NCBI GenBank assembly: GCA_003551005.1
Contig: PULR01000063.1
Span: 1 to 64,000 of the forward strand
DNA length: 64,000 nt
Direction of reading: 5' to 3'
From: Mollicutes bacterium
GTDB taxonomy: Bacteria > Bacillota_I > Bacilli_A > Izemoplasmatales > Izemoplasmataceae
Position numbers and translations under genes: made by a program
The notes under the pieces: generated by a model
Told to the model about the DNA's origin: nothing
The model's database searches: none
Seen by the model: the letters and a program-made list of their open reading frames with translations, nothing else
Shown here: positions 31,655 to 40,855 of the stretch, in pieces
Layout of the letters: each line of letters opens with the position of its first letter
Position numbering within the stretch: the first letter of the stretch is position 1

Positions 31655-32164
31655 ATGAAACGCATCGCCCTTCTGCTTGAGAACCAGTTCGACGACAAAG
31701 AACTCATCTATCCTTATTTCCGACTACAGGAGGCAGGTTATCAGGTCGACCTTGTCGGCACCAAGCCGGACACCATCTACAAAAGCAAGCATGGTATGCC
31801 CATGAAAAGCGACCTTGGCGCGGAGGAAGCAAAGTCGGATGACTACGAAGCGCTTGTCATTCCGGGTGGCTTCTCGCCCGATTACATGCGCCGCTCGCAA
31901 GCGACCATCGACTTCGTCAGAACCCTGAACGACCAGAAGAAACCGATCGCCGCCATCTGTCACGCGCCTTGGGTCCTGATCTCCAGCTGCGATCTGCAGG
32001 GCGCACGCCTGACCGGCTTCCCTTCGCTTCAGGTTGACATTGAGAACGCCGGAGCAACGTATATGGACGAAGCAGTCGTCGTCGATGGCAATCTGATCAC
32101 CTCCAGAACCCCCAAGGATCTGCCGGCATTCCTGAAGGCCATCCTCGAGGCTCTCGACACCTAA
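31655..32164 (+). CDS. DJ-1/PfpI-family protein (general stress/deglycase-like)
   Basis: 169 residues, the usual PfpI/YraA size. The nucleophile elbow is AICHAPWVLIS, with the catalytic Cys followed by His, and the conserved acidic residue sits in LLENQFDDKELIYP near the N-terminus. Related proteins act as stress-induced glutamine-amidotransferase-like hydrolases or deglycases. The start ATG follows CAGGGGGAATATTCGT. It is a single gene ended by a strong hairpin shared with the convergent acetyltransferase gene. Confidence 0.9.
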   Translation: MKRIALLLENQFDDKELIYPYFRLQEAGYQVDLVGTKPDTIYKSKHGMPMKSDLGAEEAKSDDYEALVIPGGFSPDYMRRSQATIDFVRTLNDQKKPIAAICHAPWVLISSCDLQGARLTGFPSLQVDIENAGATYMDEAVVVDGNLITSRTPKDLPAFLKAILEALDT

Positions 32165-32180
32165 TGCGGAATAAACATGA

Positions 32181-32225
32181 AAAACGGACATCTCCTTCGA
32201 GCCAATCGTCGGAGATGTCCGTTTT
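32181..32225. terminator. Bidirectional 15-bp-stem terminator
   Basis: AAAACGGACATCTCC (32181-32195) pairs perfectly with GGAGATGTCCGTTTT (32211-32225) between two convergent genes. Confidence 0.9.
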
Positions 32226-32234
32226 GTATATGGT

Positions 32235-32792
32235 CTATCTTTTCTCGAGACGTTCAAGGGAACTCGAAACGTCCACGACCCAGATCATGTGGCTGAACCC
32301 GAGACGCTTGGATTGAACATGAAAGGCCGGCTCTCCGAATAGACGCCGCCAGATCTGCTTCGAGGATTCGATGATCGTATCGAAACAGACCGTCTCGACG
32401 CCTTTCGCTAACAACGTGTTCAAGATGAACAGCAGCAACTCCACTCCGTACCCTTGTTTTTGAAAAACAGGGGCGATGTAGAGCGATCCGATCTCAATCA
32501 TATCTTCAAGCTCCCCGCCGGTCTGTTTCAGGATGCCTTTGTTCGGCGGCCTTCCATAGGCGATCGTCCCCACCGGCTCGTCTTCCTTAAAGGCCAGAAA
32601 ATACCGGGAATCCGGTGAAGTGAACGCCTGGTGAAGCTGGTCCATCTTGAAAGCCAGTTCCTCCTCCGGAGAGAGGAACTCCTTGATGGACTCCTGCTCG
32701 AAGGCGGCTTTGATGGTCCGCCACCACAAGGTGCGGATGCGTTCAGCATCCTCCTGGGTCGCTTCGCGTATGGATAAGCGGGATTCCTTCAT
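32235..32792 (-). CDS. GNAT-family N-acetyltransferase
   Basis: 185 residues. N-terminal IREATQEDAERIRTLWWRTI, central IEIGSLYIAPVFQKQGYGVELLL with the Q-x-x-G-x-G/A acetyl-CoA loop, and a C-terminal SKRLGFSHMIWVV. It resembles peptide/amino-acid acetyltransferases but no acceptor can be named. The start follows AGAGGTGAATCAAC. Confidence 0.82.
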   Translation of the reverse strand: MKESRLSIREATQEDAERIRTLWWRTIKAAFEQESIKEFLSPEEELAFKMDQLHQAFTSPDSRYFLAFKEDEPVGTIAYGRPPNKGILKQTGGELEDMIEIGSLYIAPVFQKQGYGVELLLFILNTLLAKGVETVCFDTIIESSKQIWRRLFGEPAFHVQSKRLGFSHMIWVVDVSSSLERLEKR

Positions 32793-32876
32793 GTTGATTC
32801 ACCTCTGATGAGTGGCTCTGATTGCATTAATGTACTTACAGCCCTTCTTGTGTTGCTTTTGAAACACCACCCTCGC

Positions 32877-33191
32877 TCAGAGTTGAACAGAGGGAAGTTT
32901 TTTATAGGTAGAGAACTTTTTTATGTGTGTCGTCTTCTTATCTCCCTCTCGACTCAGTGCGTAATACCATATCTCATGCTTTCCAAGGTCCGGGTCGGTT
33001 TCAGCCTGCTTTCTCGCAGCCAGTAATGCGTCGTAATACTCGTTGGCGCGGGCGCGGTCGAACGTTTCAAAGATGAGCGTCCCATGCCCATGGTTCTTCT
33101 TTTTCAAGGCATGCCACTCGAGACCGGGCTCCCAGTCTAAAGCGGGTGCTGTGTCCACAAGATACTTACGAATTCGCATGATTTCTTTCAT
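32877..33191 (-). CDS. Hypothetical protein
   Basis: 104 residues, hydrophilic, no membrane segment. The first ATG has an excellent AGGAGGAGAGTTGT ribosome site, which supports a real gene. It contains GLEWHALKKKNHGHGTLIFETFDRA in two parts and a Lys-rich C-terminus (KKTTHIKKFSTYKKL). The fold is not recognised. Confidence 0.6.
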   Translation of the reverse strand: MKEIMRIRKYLVDTAPALDWEPGLEWHALKKKNHGHGTLIFETFDRARANEYYDALLAARKQAETDPDLGKHEIWYYALSREGDKKTTHIKKFSTYKKLPSVQL

Positions 33192-33736
33192 ACAACTCTC
33201 CTCCTAGTTTAAAGGACTCGGTTTAATCTTAAGGTATTGCTCGTCGTTAATCAAGGGTCAGGCTCTTGATCAAGCCTGAAGCGGATTTGTCCTCACATTT
33301 CAACTCGGATGGATTCAAAAGCGTGCTCGCCTTGAAAAACTAACGCACGCTAGAGTGTCAGGGTGTTCGGGCCGGCTTAACCAAGCAAAGGTTCATCCAG
33401 AGCAATTCGAGGATTATTAACGACAAGCTTGTATCATCGTCTCTTTGAATTTCTTTCCCTAAGGACAACATACTGTATCTCATTGGCTTCGATCTCTGCT
33501 TTATTTTCAATATGTTTTTTTCAACCTTACATATAAAGCGTCACCTTGTGATGCATGGCTGGGGACCTGTGTATGGCAGACTGCTTTCAAAAAGCTAAGC
33601 ACCCGAAACGGATACAGCTAATATTTTCAAAAGTCGGCTACATATGCATCTTCCTGTGGTAGAATAGTATCCGGTGCCGAAAACACCCTGCCTAAACGGG
33701 ACATTGACGGACACACATCTCTTCAGGAGGCTTTTC
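33192..33736. other. 545-base intergenic region with one promoter
   Basis: No coding frame is supported; base composition is more AT-rich than the first 30 kb and it may be decayed coding DNA. The only clear element is an extended -10, TGGTAGAAT at 33657-33665 (+), about 70 bases before the next gene. Confidence 0.45.
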
Positions 33737-34270
33737 ATGACATTAACAATCAAAGAAACTGACCATACGGATCTACCCAACGTAATGCGCCTTTGGAACA
33801 CCGGTGACGTCATGCGCGATCTCGGTTTCCCTGATGGGCTCGGGATCACGATTGGACGCTTGGAACGCTGGCTCGACCAACTCGACGCCAATCCGGACGC
33901 CAAGCATTTCTCTCTCTATCACGACACCCTGGGATATGTCGGTGAGACTTCCTTTTGCCTGTTCCCAGAAGACGACAGCGCCTGCCTCGATGTCAAGCTC
34001 CTGCCCCATGCTAGGGGCCGCGGCATCGCCCGGGAGGCACTGAGCCATACGATCGACCATGTAGTCGAGACCGGGAAGGTCACCCTGGCCTACGCTGAAT
34101 TGAACCCCATGAACCAACCGGCGCTTACCCTCTATGAAAGACTCGGCTTCTGCGAAGAGCCCATACCGATCCATCTCGAAGACGAAGACACCTTCGAGGA
34201 GGAAGACACCGTCTACCTTGAACTTTCTCTTGCTGAATGGACGCATCGCCTAAGGGACGGTATTCACTGA
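33737..34270 (+). CDS. GNAT-family N-acetyltransferase
   Basis: 177 residues from the ATG at 33737, preceded by TTCAGGAGGCTTTTC. Typical features are LGYVGETSFCL, LDVKLLPHARGRGIAREAL with the acetyl-CoA R-G-R-G-I-A loop, and NQPALTLYERLGFCEEP near the end. It resembles ribosomal-protein/aminoglycoside-type GNATs; no substrate is evident. The C-terminal acidic stretch (EDEDTFEEEDT) is unusual for the family. An extended -10 promoter precedes it. Confidence 0.85.
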   Translation: MTLTIKETDHTDLPNVMRLWNTGDVMRDLGFPDGLGITIGRLERWLDQLDANPDAKHFSLYHDTLGYVGETSFCLFPEDDSACLDVKLLPHARGRGIAREALSHTIDHVVETGKVTLAYAELNPMNQPALTLYERLGFCEEPIPIHLEDEDTFEEEDTVYLELSLAEWTHRLRDGIH

Positions 34271-34322
34271 CGATCACCCTGGCACGGCACGGCGATTTCA
34301 GTTTGTCAGACGAGGTGAGACT

Positions 34323-34943
34323 GTGGAACACTTACAAATCGGCGATCATCAAGTCACTTTCGATCCAGAGCAACATCAATACACCGTCGACGGGCGGAGC
34401 GTCCCAAGCATCAGCCGGATTGTCGAGACGCTCCGCCCGCGCAGGCAGGCCCGCATCGATCCCGAAATTCTTCAAATGGCCGCAACCCGAGGCAATACGC
34501 TCAAACAAAACATCCTCGACTACGAACAACGTGGCCGGAAGGTCTCGGACAAGGAGCTGCAGAGCTACCACTCGCTCAAGCGGCTGCATCAGTTCAGCGC
34601 CTTGAAGACGGATACCGTGGTGTTGCTCTTCAAGGACGGCATCGTTGTCGGCGCGGGACGCTTCGATTTTCTCGTTGCCTCCCCCCACATAGACGGAAAA
34701 GGCCTCGCAAGCATCAAGCGCAGCCTTCATCTCGACACACAGCGGCTTCAGCTACAACTCAACCTCTATCGGCTGGGGTATGAACAGACCTACCGACAAC
34801 GCATCGACTACTTGAAATGCATGCACATCCGTGGGCGTAATGGCGCCTACGTCGATATCCCGATCGACCGACCGCTTGCGGAGCGCGCGCTAGAAACCTA
34901 TCTTGAGAAGCACCCGCCGGATTACACCGCATACACCGGATAA
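34323..34943 (+). CDS. PD-(D/E)XK nuclease-like protein of phage type, active site altered
   Basis: 206 residues from a GTG with GAGGTGAGACT upstream. The N-terminus DPEQHQYTVDGRSVPSISRI and the following MAATRGNTLKQNIL resemble phage RecB-like exonucleases. The core GAGRFDFLVAS keeps the first Asp, and the QLQLNLYRLGYEQTY helix is typical. In the expected D/E-x-K strand the sequence reads LASIKRS: the Lys is there, but the acidic residue is not. It may be a non-catalytic nuclease relative or a decaying gene. No phage genes lie nearby. Confidence 0.6.
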   Translation: MEHLQIGDHQVTFDPEQHQYTVDGRSVPSISRIVETLRPRRQARIDPEILQMAATRGNTLKQNILDYEQRGRKVSDKELQSYHSLKRLHQFSALKTDTVVLLFKDGIVVGAGRFDFLVASPHIDGKGLASIKRSLHLDTQRLQLQLNLYRLGYEQTYRQRIDYLKCMHIRGRNGAYVDIPIDRPLAERALETYLEKHPPDYTAYTG

Positions 34944-34980
34944 CAGCACGGCCTTTCACCCGAAAGAGCCGTGCTGTTTT
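34942..34980 (+). terminator. Terminator
   Basis: AACAGCACGGC (34942-34952) pairs with GCCGTGCTGTT (34968-34978), ending in a T-run. It directly follows the nuclease-like gene. Confidence 0.88.
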
Positions 34981-35359
34981 ATTGCACCAAAGGGCTGCTG
35001 TTTAGCTGACACTTTGTAGACATTGGTATGTTTTTTTATAATATAAGCTATTAACGATATCTGTGTCGGATATGAGCATCCGCTATTTACATCTGAGGAA
35101 GGTCTTGTGGTTGGAATGACTTGCTACAACCAAGCAGCGTCTGAGCTTTTTTTGCAGGCCTTTACAGAGTCTCTTTGTGATATACAAGTGCTAGCAGCAT
35201 GGACACACTCAATGAATAACTAGTTATAGTTTTTTTCTTTTCCATGGGGTATACTGAAGACGAAGTTTAGAGAGAATCCGTAGCAACCAGATGCAGCAAC
35301 GCTTTCCTTGAAACAACCTTAGCAAACGATTGGAATAAACCGGAAAGGATTGGATAAAC
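34981..35359. other. 379-base leader region upstream of the KaiC-like gene
   Basis: No coding frame. A hairpin can form between GGTTG and CAACC near 35112-35138, followed by a T7 run near 35155, resembling a terminator or attenuator in front of the KaiC gene. A GGGTATACT element near 35256 could be the promoter, leaving a leader of roughly 90 bases. No known riboswitch consensus is recognised. Confidence 0.35.
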
Positions 35360-36841
35360 ATGGCTAGACAGCAGGGTATGAAAAAAATCTCGACGGGATT
35401 GGAAGGCTTGAACGATATCCTCAAGGGCGGTTTCATCCAGGGAAACAGCTACTTGCTCACAGGCGGGCCGGGCACCGGCAAGACAACAGCCGGACTGGAG
35501 TTTTTATGCAACCCTGCACTGGGCCGGCCGAAATCCCTATTCGTCAGTTTCTCTGAACCCGTCGGGAAAATCCGTCGGGATGCTGAAAAAAGAACGTTCA
35601 ATCTAGAAAACGTGGAATTTCTCGATTTGACCCCGAGCCAATCCGACATCAGGAACATGGACTACACCATCTTCGCCCCGGACGAAGTTGAAGCCTCACC
35701 CATCATCAAACGCATCATCGACCGCATCGAGGGTGTAAAGCCCGAGCGCATCTATCTCGATGGTGTCTCACAGCTTAAATACATCTCCGCAGATACATAT
35801 CAGTTCCGCAAACAGCTACTTATCCTCCTTAATGTCATCACCGGGAGTGAAAGCACGCTTCTGCTATCGTCCGAAAGCAGCGAGACCCTCAAGGATGATG
35901 ATCTGCAGTTCATCTGTGATGGTGTCATCAATCTGCTCTTCACAGGAGAAGAACGCGGTATTCGTGTAAAGAAGTTCAGAGGTTCTTCTTTCAAACCCGG
36001 CGTCCACTCCATCACGCTGGGTGATGAGGGGATGGCGATCTTTCCCAAAATCACACCCGAAGACCTCCACAGGATAAGCAAAAAACAGCATCAAACCATC
36101 TCCTCGGGCATCACGGAGATCGACAATCTGCTGCATGGAGGAATTGAACGCGGCACCACCACCGTCATCAGCGGACCCACCGGAGTGGGAAAATCGACCC
36201 TGGCCGCTCAGTTCGCCTATCAAACGGCGGTTCGAGGCGAGCACACCTTGATTTACACTTTCGAAGAAACCGCGGAATCCATTATCACCCGATGTAAAAA
36301 CATCAATATGCCCATTGAGAGCATGTTCAAGCAAGGGAACTTATCCATCGAGAAGATAAATCCGCTGGAATACACCCCTATTCAGTTCGCCCACCTGGTC
36401 AAGGAACATGCGAAGAAGCACAATACCAGCATGGTCGTGCTCGATAGCATCTCAGGCTACGAACTCTCCTTCATCCGTAACATCTACGAGTTCGGCCAGA
36501 AAGAAGAAATGCTGAGAAGCATCCACATCCTGGCCGAACACTTGAAGAGTATGGGAATCAGTCTAATCCTGATCAACGAAGTCCACGACATCACCGGAGA
36601 CTTCAAGGTTTCCGAACATGGCATCAGCTACATCGCCGACAACATTCTCTTCATACGCTATATCGAGGTCGGCGGCCGGATTGAAAGAGCCATCGGGGTC
36701 CTCAAGAAGAGGCTCAGCGATTTCGAAAAGACCTTGCGGGAATTCAACCTGACCGCCGAGGGCATCAACGTCGGCAGACCGCTGAGTGAATTGCGCGGTG
36801 TGCTGAGCGGTGTCCCCGAAATCGTGAAGGCGGATAATTAA
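35360..36841 (+). CDS. KaiC-like double-domain RecA-fold ATPase
   Basis: 493 residues, two RecA/RAD55-like domains. Domain 1 (~8-235): Walker A GGPGTGKTTAG at 35-45, Walker B IYLDGVSQL. Domain 2 (~245-480): Walker A SGPTGVGKSTLA near 271, Walker B MVVLDSISGYE. The paired catalytic Glu of KaiC is kept in domain 2 (TFEET) but reduced to one in domain 1 (SFSEP). No KaiA or KaiB gene is present. It sits immediately upstream of a receiver-PAS-GGDEF-HD-GYP gene and is probably co-transcribed, so a signalling ATPase rather than a clock is inferred. Confidence 0.9.
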   Translation: MARQQGMKKISTGLEGLNDILKGGFIQGNSYLLTGGPGTGKTTAGLEFLCNPALGRPKSLFVSFSEPVGKIRRDAEKRTFNLENVEFLDLTPSQSDIRNMDYTIFAPDEVEASPIIKRIIDRIEGVKPERIYLDGVSQLKYISADTYQFRKQLLILLNVITGSESTLLLSSESSETLKDDDLQFICDGVINLLFTGEERGIRVKKFRGSSFKPGVHSITLGDEGMAIFPKITPEDLHRISKKQHQTISSGITEIDNLLHGGIERGTTTVISGPTGVGKSTLAAQFAYQTAVRGEHTLIYTFEETAESIITRCKNINMPIESMFKQGNLSIEKINPLEYTPIQFAHLVKEHAKKHNTSMVVLDSISGYELSFIRNIYEFGQKEEMLRSIHILAEHLKSMGISLILINEVHDITGDFKVSEHGISYIADNILFIRYIEVGGRIERAIGVLKKRLSDFEKTLREFNLTAEGINVGRPLSELRGVLSGVPEIVKADN

Positions 36842-36882
36842 TCCTTACTCAGTAATGTAAGAAACTAAAACAGGTGATGTCT

Positions 36883-38598
36883 ATGCGCACAATCACACTT
36901 TTCCTCGCGAATCAGAATGACAAAGCGCTGATCGGCTCTTTCCTCGAAGACGAATACCGTGTGGTCACGGGTAGCAGAGAAACCCTTGAAGAGAGTCTTT
37001 TGGATGCGGATATGGTGATGTTGGACCACCGGGCGCTTGCCACGCTTCATACAGACATCCAGGCTTTCAAACAAAAATATTTTGCAGATTATCTGCCTGT
37101 GTTGCTGCTCATGGACAAACGGGCCAGCCTTCCCAAACGTATGGCCGCACCTGTCGATGAAATTTTCCGCCTGCCCATTAAAAAAGCGGAATTCGCGCTA
37201 CGGATCAATAATTTGCTGAAAACGAAACGCCTGTTCGATGATTTCAAGCAGGTCCTCGATGACAGTCCTACCGGCATTTGTATCCTGCAGGAAGAGAAAA
37301 TCCGTTATTTCAACCCTTCTTTCCTCCAGATATTCAATGAGGAGCGACAAGACCTGCAGGGACGACCATTCGCAGAACTGCTCGATCAGCCAAGCAGGGA
37401 TAAGCTGCGAAACTTACGCAAAGACGAAAGCGTCCCGAAGCAGCCCTTTGATGTCGAGCTGCGCTCGTCAAAGAGAAGTTGTGAAATCAGCATCTCCCGC
37501 ATCCAGTTCAACGACCAATCCTCTCTGCTCATCAATGCCGTGGACATTACCCGCCGGAAATCCGCCGAGGCTGAACTCCGCCACAAAAGTTACCACGACA
37601 GTCTCACCGGCCTTTACAATCGTTCGTTCCTAGAGACCGAGATGAAAAGGTTGGATACAAGCAGACAGCTCCCCCTGGGCGTCATCATGCTCGATATCAA
37701 CGGACTGAAGCTGATCAACGACTCCTATGGCCATCAAGTCGGAGACGAGATGCTGCAGATGGCCGCTGATGTGTTGAGAGAATCCTGCCGCCAAGAGGAC
37801 ATCATCGCCCGCTGGGGGGGCGATGAATTCGTCATTCTCCTGCCGGCTACACAGGAGCAGGCGCTAAAAAAAATTAGTGAACGGATCCGGTCCAACGCAC
37901 GTACCGCGAGCAGCCATGCCCTACCGCTTTCCATCGCGTTGGGTACAGCATCGAAAACCAGGAAAACCCACAAGCTGAGCGATGTCCTCAATCTCGCCGA
38001 AGACCGGATGTACAAACAGAAACTATCCAAGACCCAAAGCCACAAGAATGCAGTGGTGCTATCCTTCTTGAACGCCCTCAGCGAGAAGAGCTTCGAGACC
38101 CACGAACACACGGAGCGGATGGAAGCCTACGGGGTGAAACTCAGTCGGAAAATCGGCCTCACCGAATTCCAGCTCGACCAGCTAAGACTGCTCATCAACC
38201 TGCATGATATCGGAAAAATCAATCTTCCTGAGAAAATCCTCACAAAACAGGGCCCGCTGACCGACGAAGAGTGGCAACTGATGAAAAAACACCCGGAGAC
38301 CGGGTATCGCATCGCCACCGCCACAGAAGATTTTTCACACGTGGCGGCCGAAATTCTCGCACATCATGAGCACTGGGATGGGTCCGGTTACCCACAAGGT
38401 CTCAAAGGAGACGAAATCCCGCTTCTATCACGAATTTGTGCAATTGTGGACGCTTATGAGGTGATGTTGAACGGGCGGCCCTATAAAAAAGCCATGTCAA
38501 AAGAAGAGATTATCCAGGAATTCAAGCATTCCGCCGGGAAGCAGTTCGACCCCGAGCTCACGGCCCATTTCATCTCCATCATTGAGACAGAGGAGTGA
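36883..38598 (+). CDS. c-di-GMP enzyme: receiver-like-PAS-GGDEF-HD-GYP
   Basis: 571 residues from the ATG at 36883 (AGG eight bases upstream). Domains in order: receiver-like ~1-118 (MVMLDHRAL with a candidate phospho-Asp, and EIFRLPIKKAEFALRI); PAS ~120-220; GGDEF ~232-385 with a canonical RWGGDEFVILLP and LDINGLKLINDSYGH; HD-GYP ~393-571 with LHDIGKINLPE and HHEHWDGSGYPQG. It can in principle both make and break c-di-GMP. It follows the KaiC-like gene by 41 bases and is ended by a terminator. Confidence 0.92.
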   Translation: MRTITLFLANQNDKALIGSFLEDEYRVVTGSRETLEESLLDADMVMLDHRALATLHTDIQAFKQKYFADYLPVLLLMDKRASLPKRMAAPVDEIFRLPIKKAEFALRINNLLKTKRLFDDFKQVLDDSPTGICILQEEKIRYFNPSFLQIFNEERQDLQGRPFAELLDQPSRDKLRNLRKDESVPKQPFDVELRSSKRSCEISISRIQFNDQSSLLINAVDITRRKSAEAELRHKSYHDSLTGLYNRSFLETEMKRLDTSRQLPLGVIMLDINGLKLINDSYGHQVGDEMLQMAADVLRESCRQEDIIARWGGDEFVILLPATQEQALKKISERIRSNARTASSHALPLSIALGTASKTRKTHKLSDVLNLAEDRMYKQKLSKTQSHKNAVVLSFLNALSEKSFETHEHTERMEAYGVKLSRKIGLTEFQLDQLRLLINLHDIGKINLPEKILTKQGPLTDEEWQLMKKHPETGYRIATATEDFSHVAAEILAHHEHWDGSGYPQGLKGDEIPLLSRICAIVDAYEVMLNGRPYKKAMSKEEIIQEFKHSAGKQFDPELTAHFISIIETEE

Positions 38599-38687
38599 AG
38601 ATTAATCGGCATGGCGTGATACTGTCTTCACTTAAAAACGCTTATATTTCCTGATTGGACTTTAGACTGCGGCCCGTTGAATAAGAC

Positions 38688-38714
38688 AAAGCCCTCATCT
38701 TTATGGAGGGCTTT
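38688..38714 (+). terminator. Terminator of the kaiC-like/GGDEF-HD-GYP unit
   Basis: AAAGCCCTC (38688-38696) pairs with GAGGGCTTT (38706-38714), followed by ATTATT. Confidence 0.85.
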
Positions 38715-39082
38715 ATTATTAGCTTTGCATCCATGGTATCAGGTAGTGTCCCAATGCAGACACACCAAAGTCGGTGTCAGAAAGAGACGGGCTTGCCCAC
38801 ATCTTTAAACAGTCCGCTTCGTCCCCAAAGAAACAAACAGTGTAACCGTTGAGCGTGTTAGAGTGAAAATCAACCGGGTAGTCCATAATCTAGCAGGGTT
38901 TTAACCCGAGAAGCATCAGGCACAGTAGAAACAGCTCCAAAGCACCCTGGACACTTTGAAAAACAAGTCAACCTCATTGCTGAGCGAATGAGAAGCTGCT
39001 CATGTGCAGCAAAGAATAATTCCGGTCTGTGCCCTGCCCGCGCAGAGGGATCATCTTCTATAGAGGTTTTTGCGAATGAACG
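38715..39082. other. Non-coding stretch, nothing recognised
   Basis: 368 bases of mixed composition with no supported frame, repeat or RNA. It precedes a decayed region and may be remnant coding DNA. Confidence 0.4.
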
Positions 39083-39400
39083 TCAAACAACAGCATCCTC
39101 GGTGCATTCAACCCTCATGTAGTCGACCAGCAGCCCGAGGATCTTGAACTCGCTTTTGGTATCGTGATCGCCCACGAGCTCCCAGCCGTAGGTCTCCACC
39201 TCAATTTCACGCGGTTGATTCACTTTCTCTTTTATCCGTTCCAAAAGCGGAGCCTCGATACTTCCCAACCGCAGGACAAAATGCGTCCTGCCCTGCTGTT
39301 TCTCCACGGAGATGGAGAATGCATCCTGCCCATTCATCATCATGAAGCAACTGAGTTCATGAATAATTCTCGTCTGAATGCGGATCTCCTGTCGGGTCAT
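39083..39400 (-). CDS. Hypothetical protein downstream of DUF1576 pseudogene
   Basis: 105 residues, soluble, alpha/beta-looking, with SISVEKQQGRTHFVLRLGS and EIEVETYGWELVGD. Family not recognised. The ATG follows AGGAGGTTAGACC, and that ribosome site overlaps the intact stop of the DUF1576 reading frame only 3 bases upstream. The pair was therefore once an operon; this gene still looks intact, although its partner is broken. Confidence 0.6.
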   Translation of the reverse strand: MTRQEIRIQTRIIHELSCFMMMNGQDAFSISVEKQQGRTHFVLRLGSIEAPLLERIKEKVNQPREIEVETYGWELVGDHDTKSEFKILGLLVDYMRVECTEDAVV

Positions 39401-39403
39401 GGT

Positions 39404-40681
39404 CTAACCTCCTTCTTCCCCGTTCTTCGAGAGCGCTTCGAAGAACGGTATCATCAATGCTGCTACAAAGCCGGCGGCGAAGCTGTTTTTATAAAGGTTG
39501 AACCCACCTTCCTGGAACACAAGGGCCAAGGGGTGATAACGACATGGATGAATCCCGCCAGTGCATCCGCCAAAACACCATAGCGCCCGGCGATGAAAGA
39601 GACGGCCGACACAAACAGCACAGCGATCATCATCCCGATGCCGTGAAACGTATGGTCGGTCAGCATCACGGCGAGATAGGCGCCGACCATGACCGGAATC
39701 GTATTGCGAGGATGCTTGCCGAACGCACCGAACCCCATCACCGTCAGAATCGCGCCCCTGACAGGGCCGTTGATCTCAAACTGTAGCACGGTCAACACGG
39801 CCGCGCACAAGATGCCCGTGATACCGACATTCAGCAAGGACACGCTACGTCCGTAATCACGAATGAAATCCGAGACCAGCCTTCCGGTCGAGCGCATCAG
39901 CATCAGATGTTTTCTGTGCACCTGCGCGTCGTTGATGTAGGCGATCAAGATGAAGATAATCGATAGCAGGACCGTCAGCAGCATCAAAGCTTCTAAGCAG
40001 CGCCGAAAACCCCATAGAGAGAACGCCCAGCGCGAAGCCGATGTTGTAGAGGTTGTAGCCTTTGTGGAAACGCTGGGTATGGGCGCCCAGCGCCGGCAGC
40101 ACAAACCCCGTGTCCAAACCGACGACAATACCAACTGGAATACCGATTGCATAATTCCAAGAGGAAGCGAGCGAGAACCACTCCGCCCCCGAACAATGCC
40201 GAAGATCATGAAGCTGACAATCGGTGAAATTCCGGTCGAGAACAGCACAACAATCATGAACGACTTGAAATCGAGCTTCTGCAATCTCGTAAACAGATAG
40301 ATGCCGACATAGATGGGGATGGTATTGAAGATGTTCTTGCCGAAGAACGAAAAGCCGGCAATAGTCATGATGCCGGCGAAGACCAGACCGGACATATTCA
40401 TCTTCAGAAAACTGATCATGATGACGTTGATCAATAGAATGGTCGAGACATTAAAAGCGTCGCCCTAGACTGCCGATTTCCAAATAGTCGCTGATCAGGA
40501 TGCTCGGACTTTGCAGGATGGCTAGATAACCGTTGTATATGCTTCTGGGGTCATCAAATAAAACGCCATCGAAAACAAAATCAGAAACATCAGAGTTAAA
40601 GCCAATCATGGTTTCAATATTAGTTTGGCAATCATGGAAGAGCCTCCAATGTGAACGTGCTGTCCCTTGGATTTTACCCAT
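39404..40681 (-). pseudogene. DUF1576 membrane protein, frameshifted
   Basis: Fragments of one ~420-residue DUF1576 protein lie in different frames. 5' part (~40681-40455): DPRSIYNGYLAILQSPSILI then SDYLEIG. Then a frame with ILLINVIMISFLKMN and IVSFMIFG. A short middle piece in another frame has KGYNLYNIGFALGV (about 40120-39990). The next frame resumes at EALMLLTVLL and runs to LAGFIHVV. A last shift near 39515 restores GFNLYKNSFAAGF to a TAG at 39404-39406. At least four frame changes are needed, so it is inactive. DUF1576 function is unknown. Confidence 0.82.
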
Positions 40682-40855
40682 TTCCTTACCGAAATGAAAT
40701 AGGCCTGTTAAAAATATTCAACATATTGAAAACGACACACATAAAACACCTTTCAGAAGCAAAATGGTCCGCCTCTCCTGATTTCTACGGTAAAACTCCA
40801 ATCAGAGGATACGGACCATCGATCGCACGCACGCAGACATAGGAATTACCGGAAC

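Noticed and set aside
40682-40842. Short plus-strand frame at 40651-40842
   Set aside because: No homology or ribosome site; it lies over the pseudogene 5' edge.
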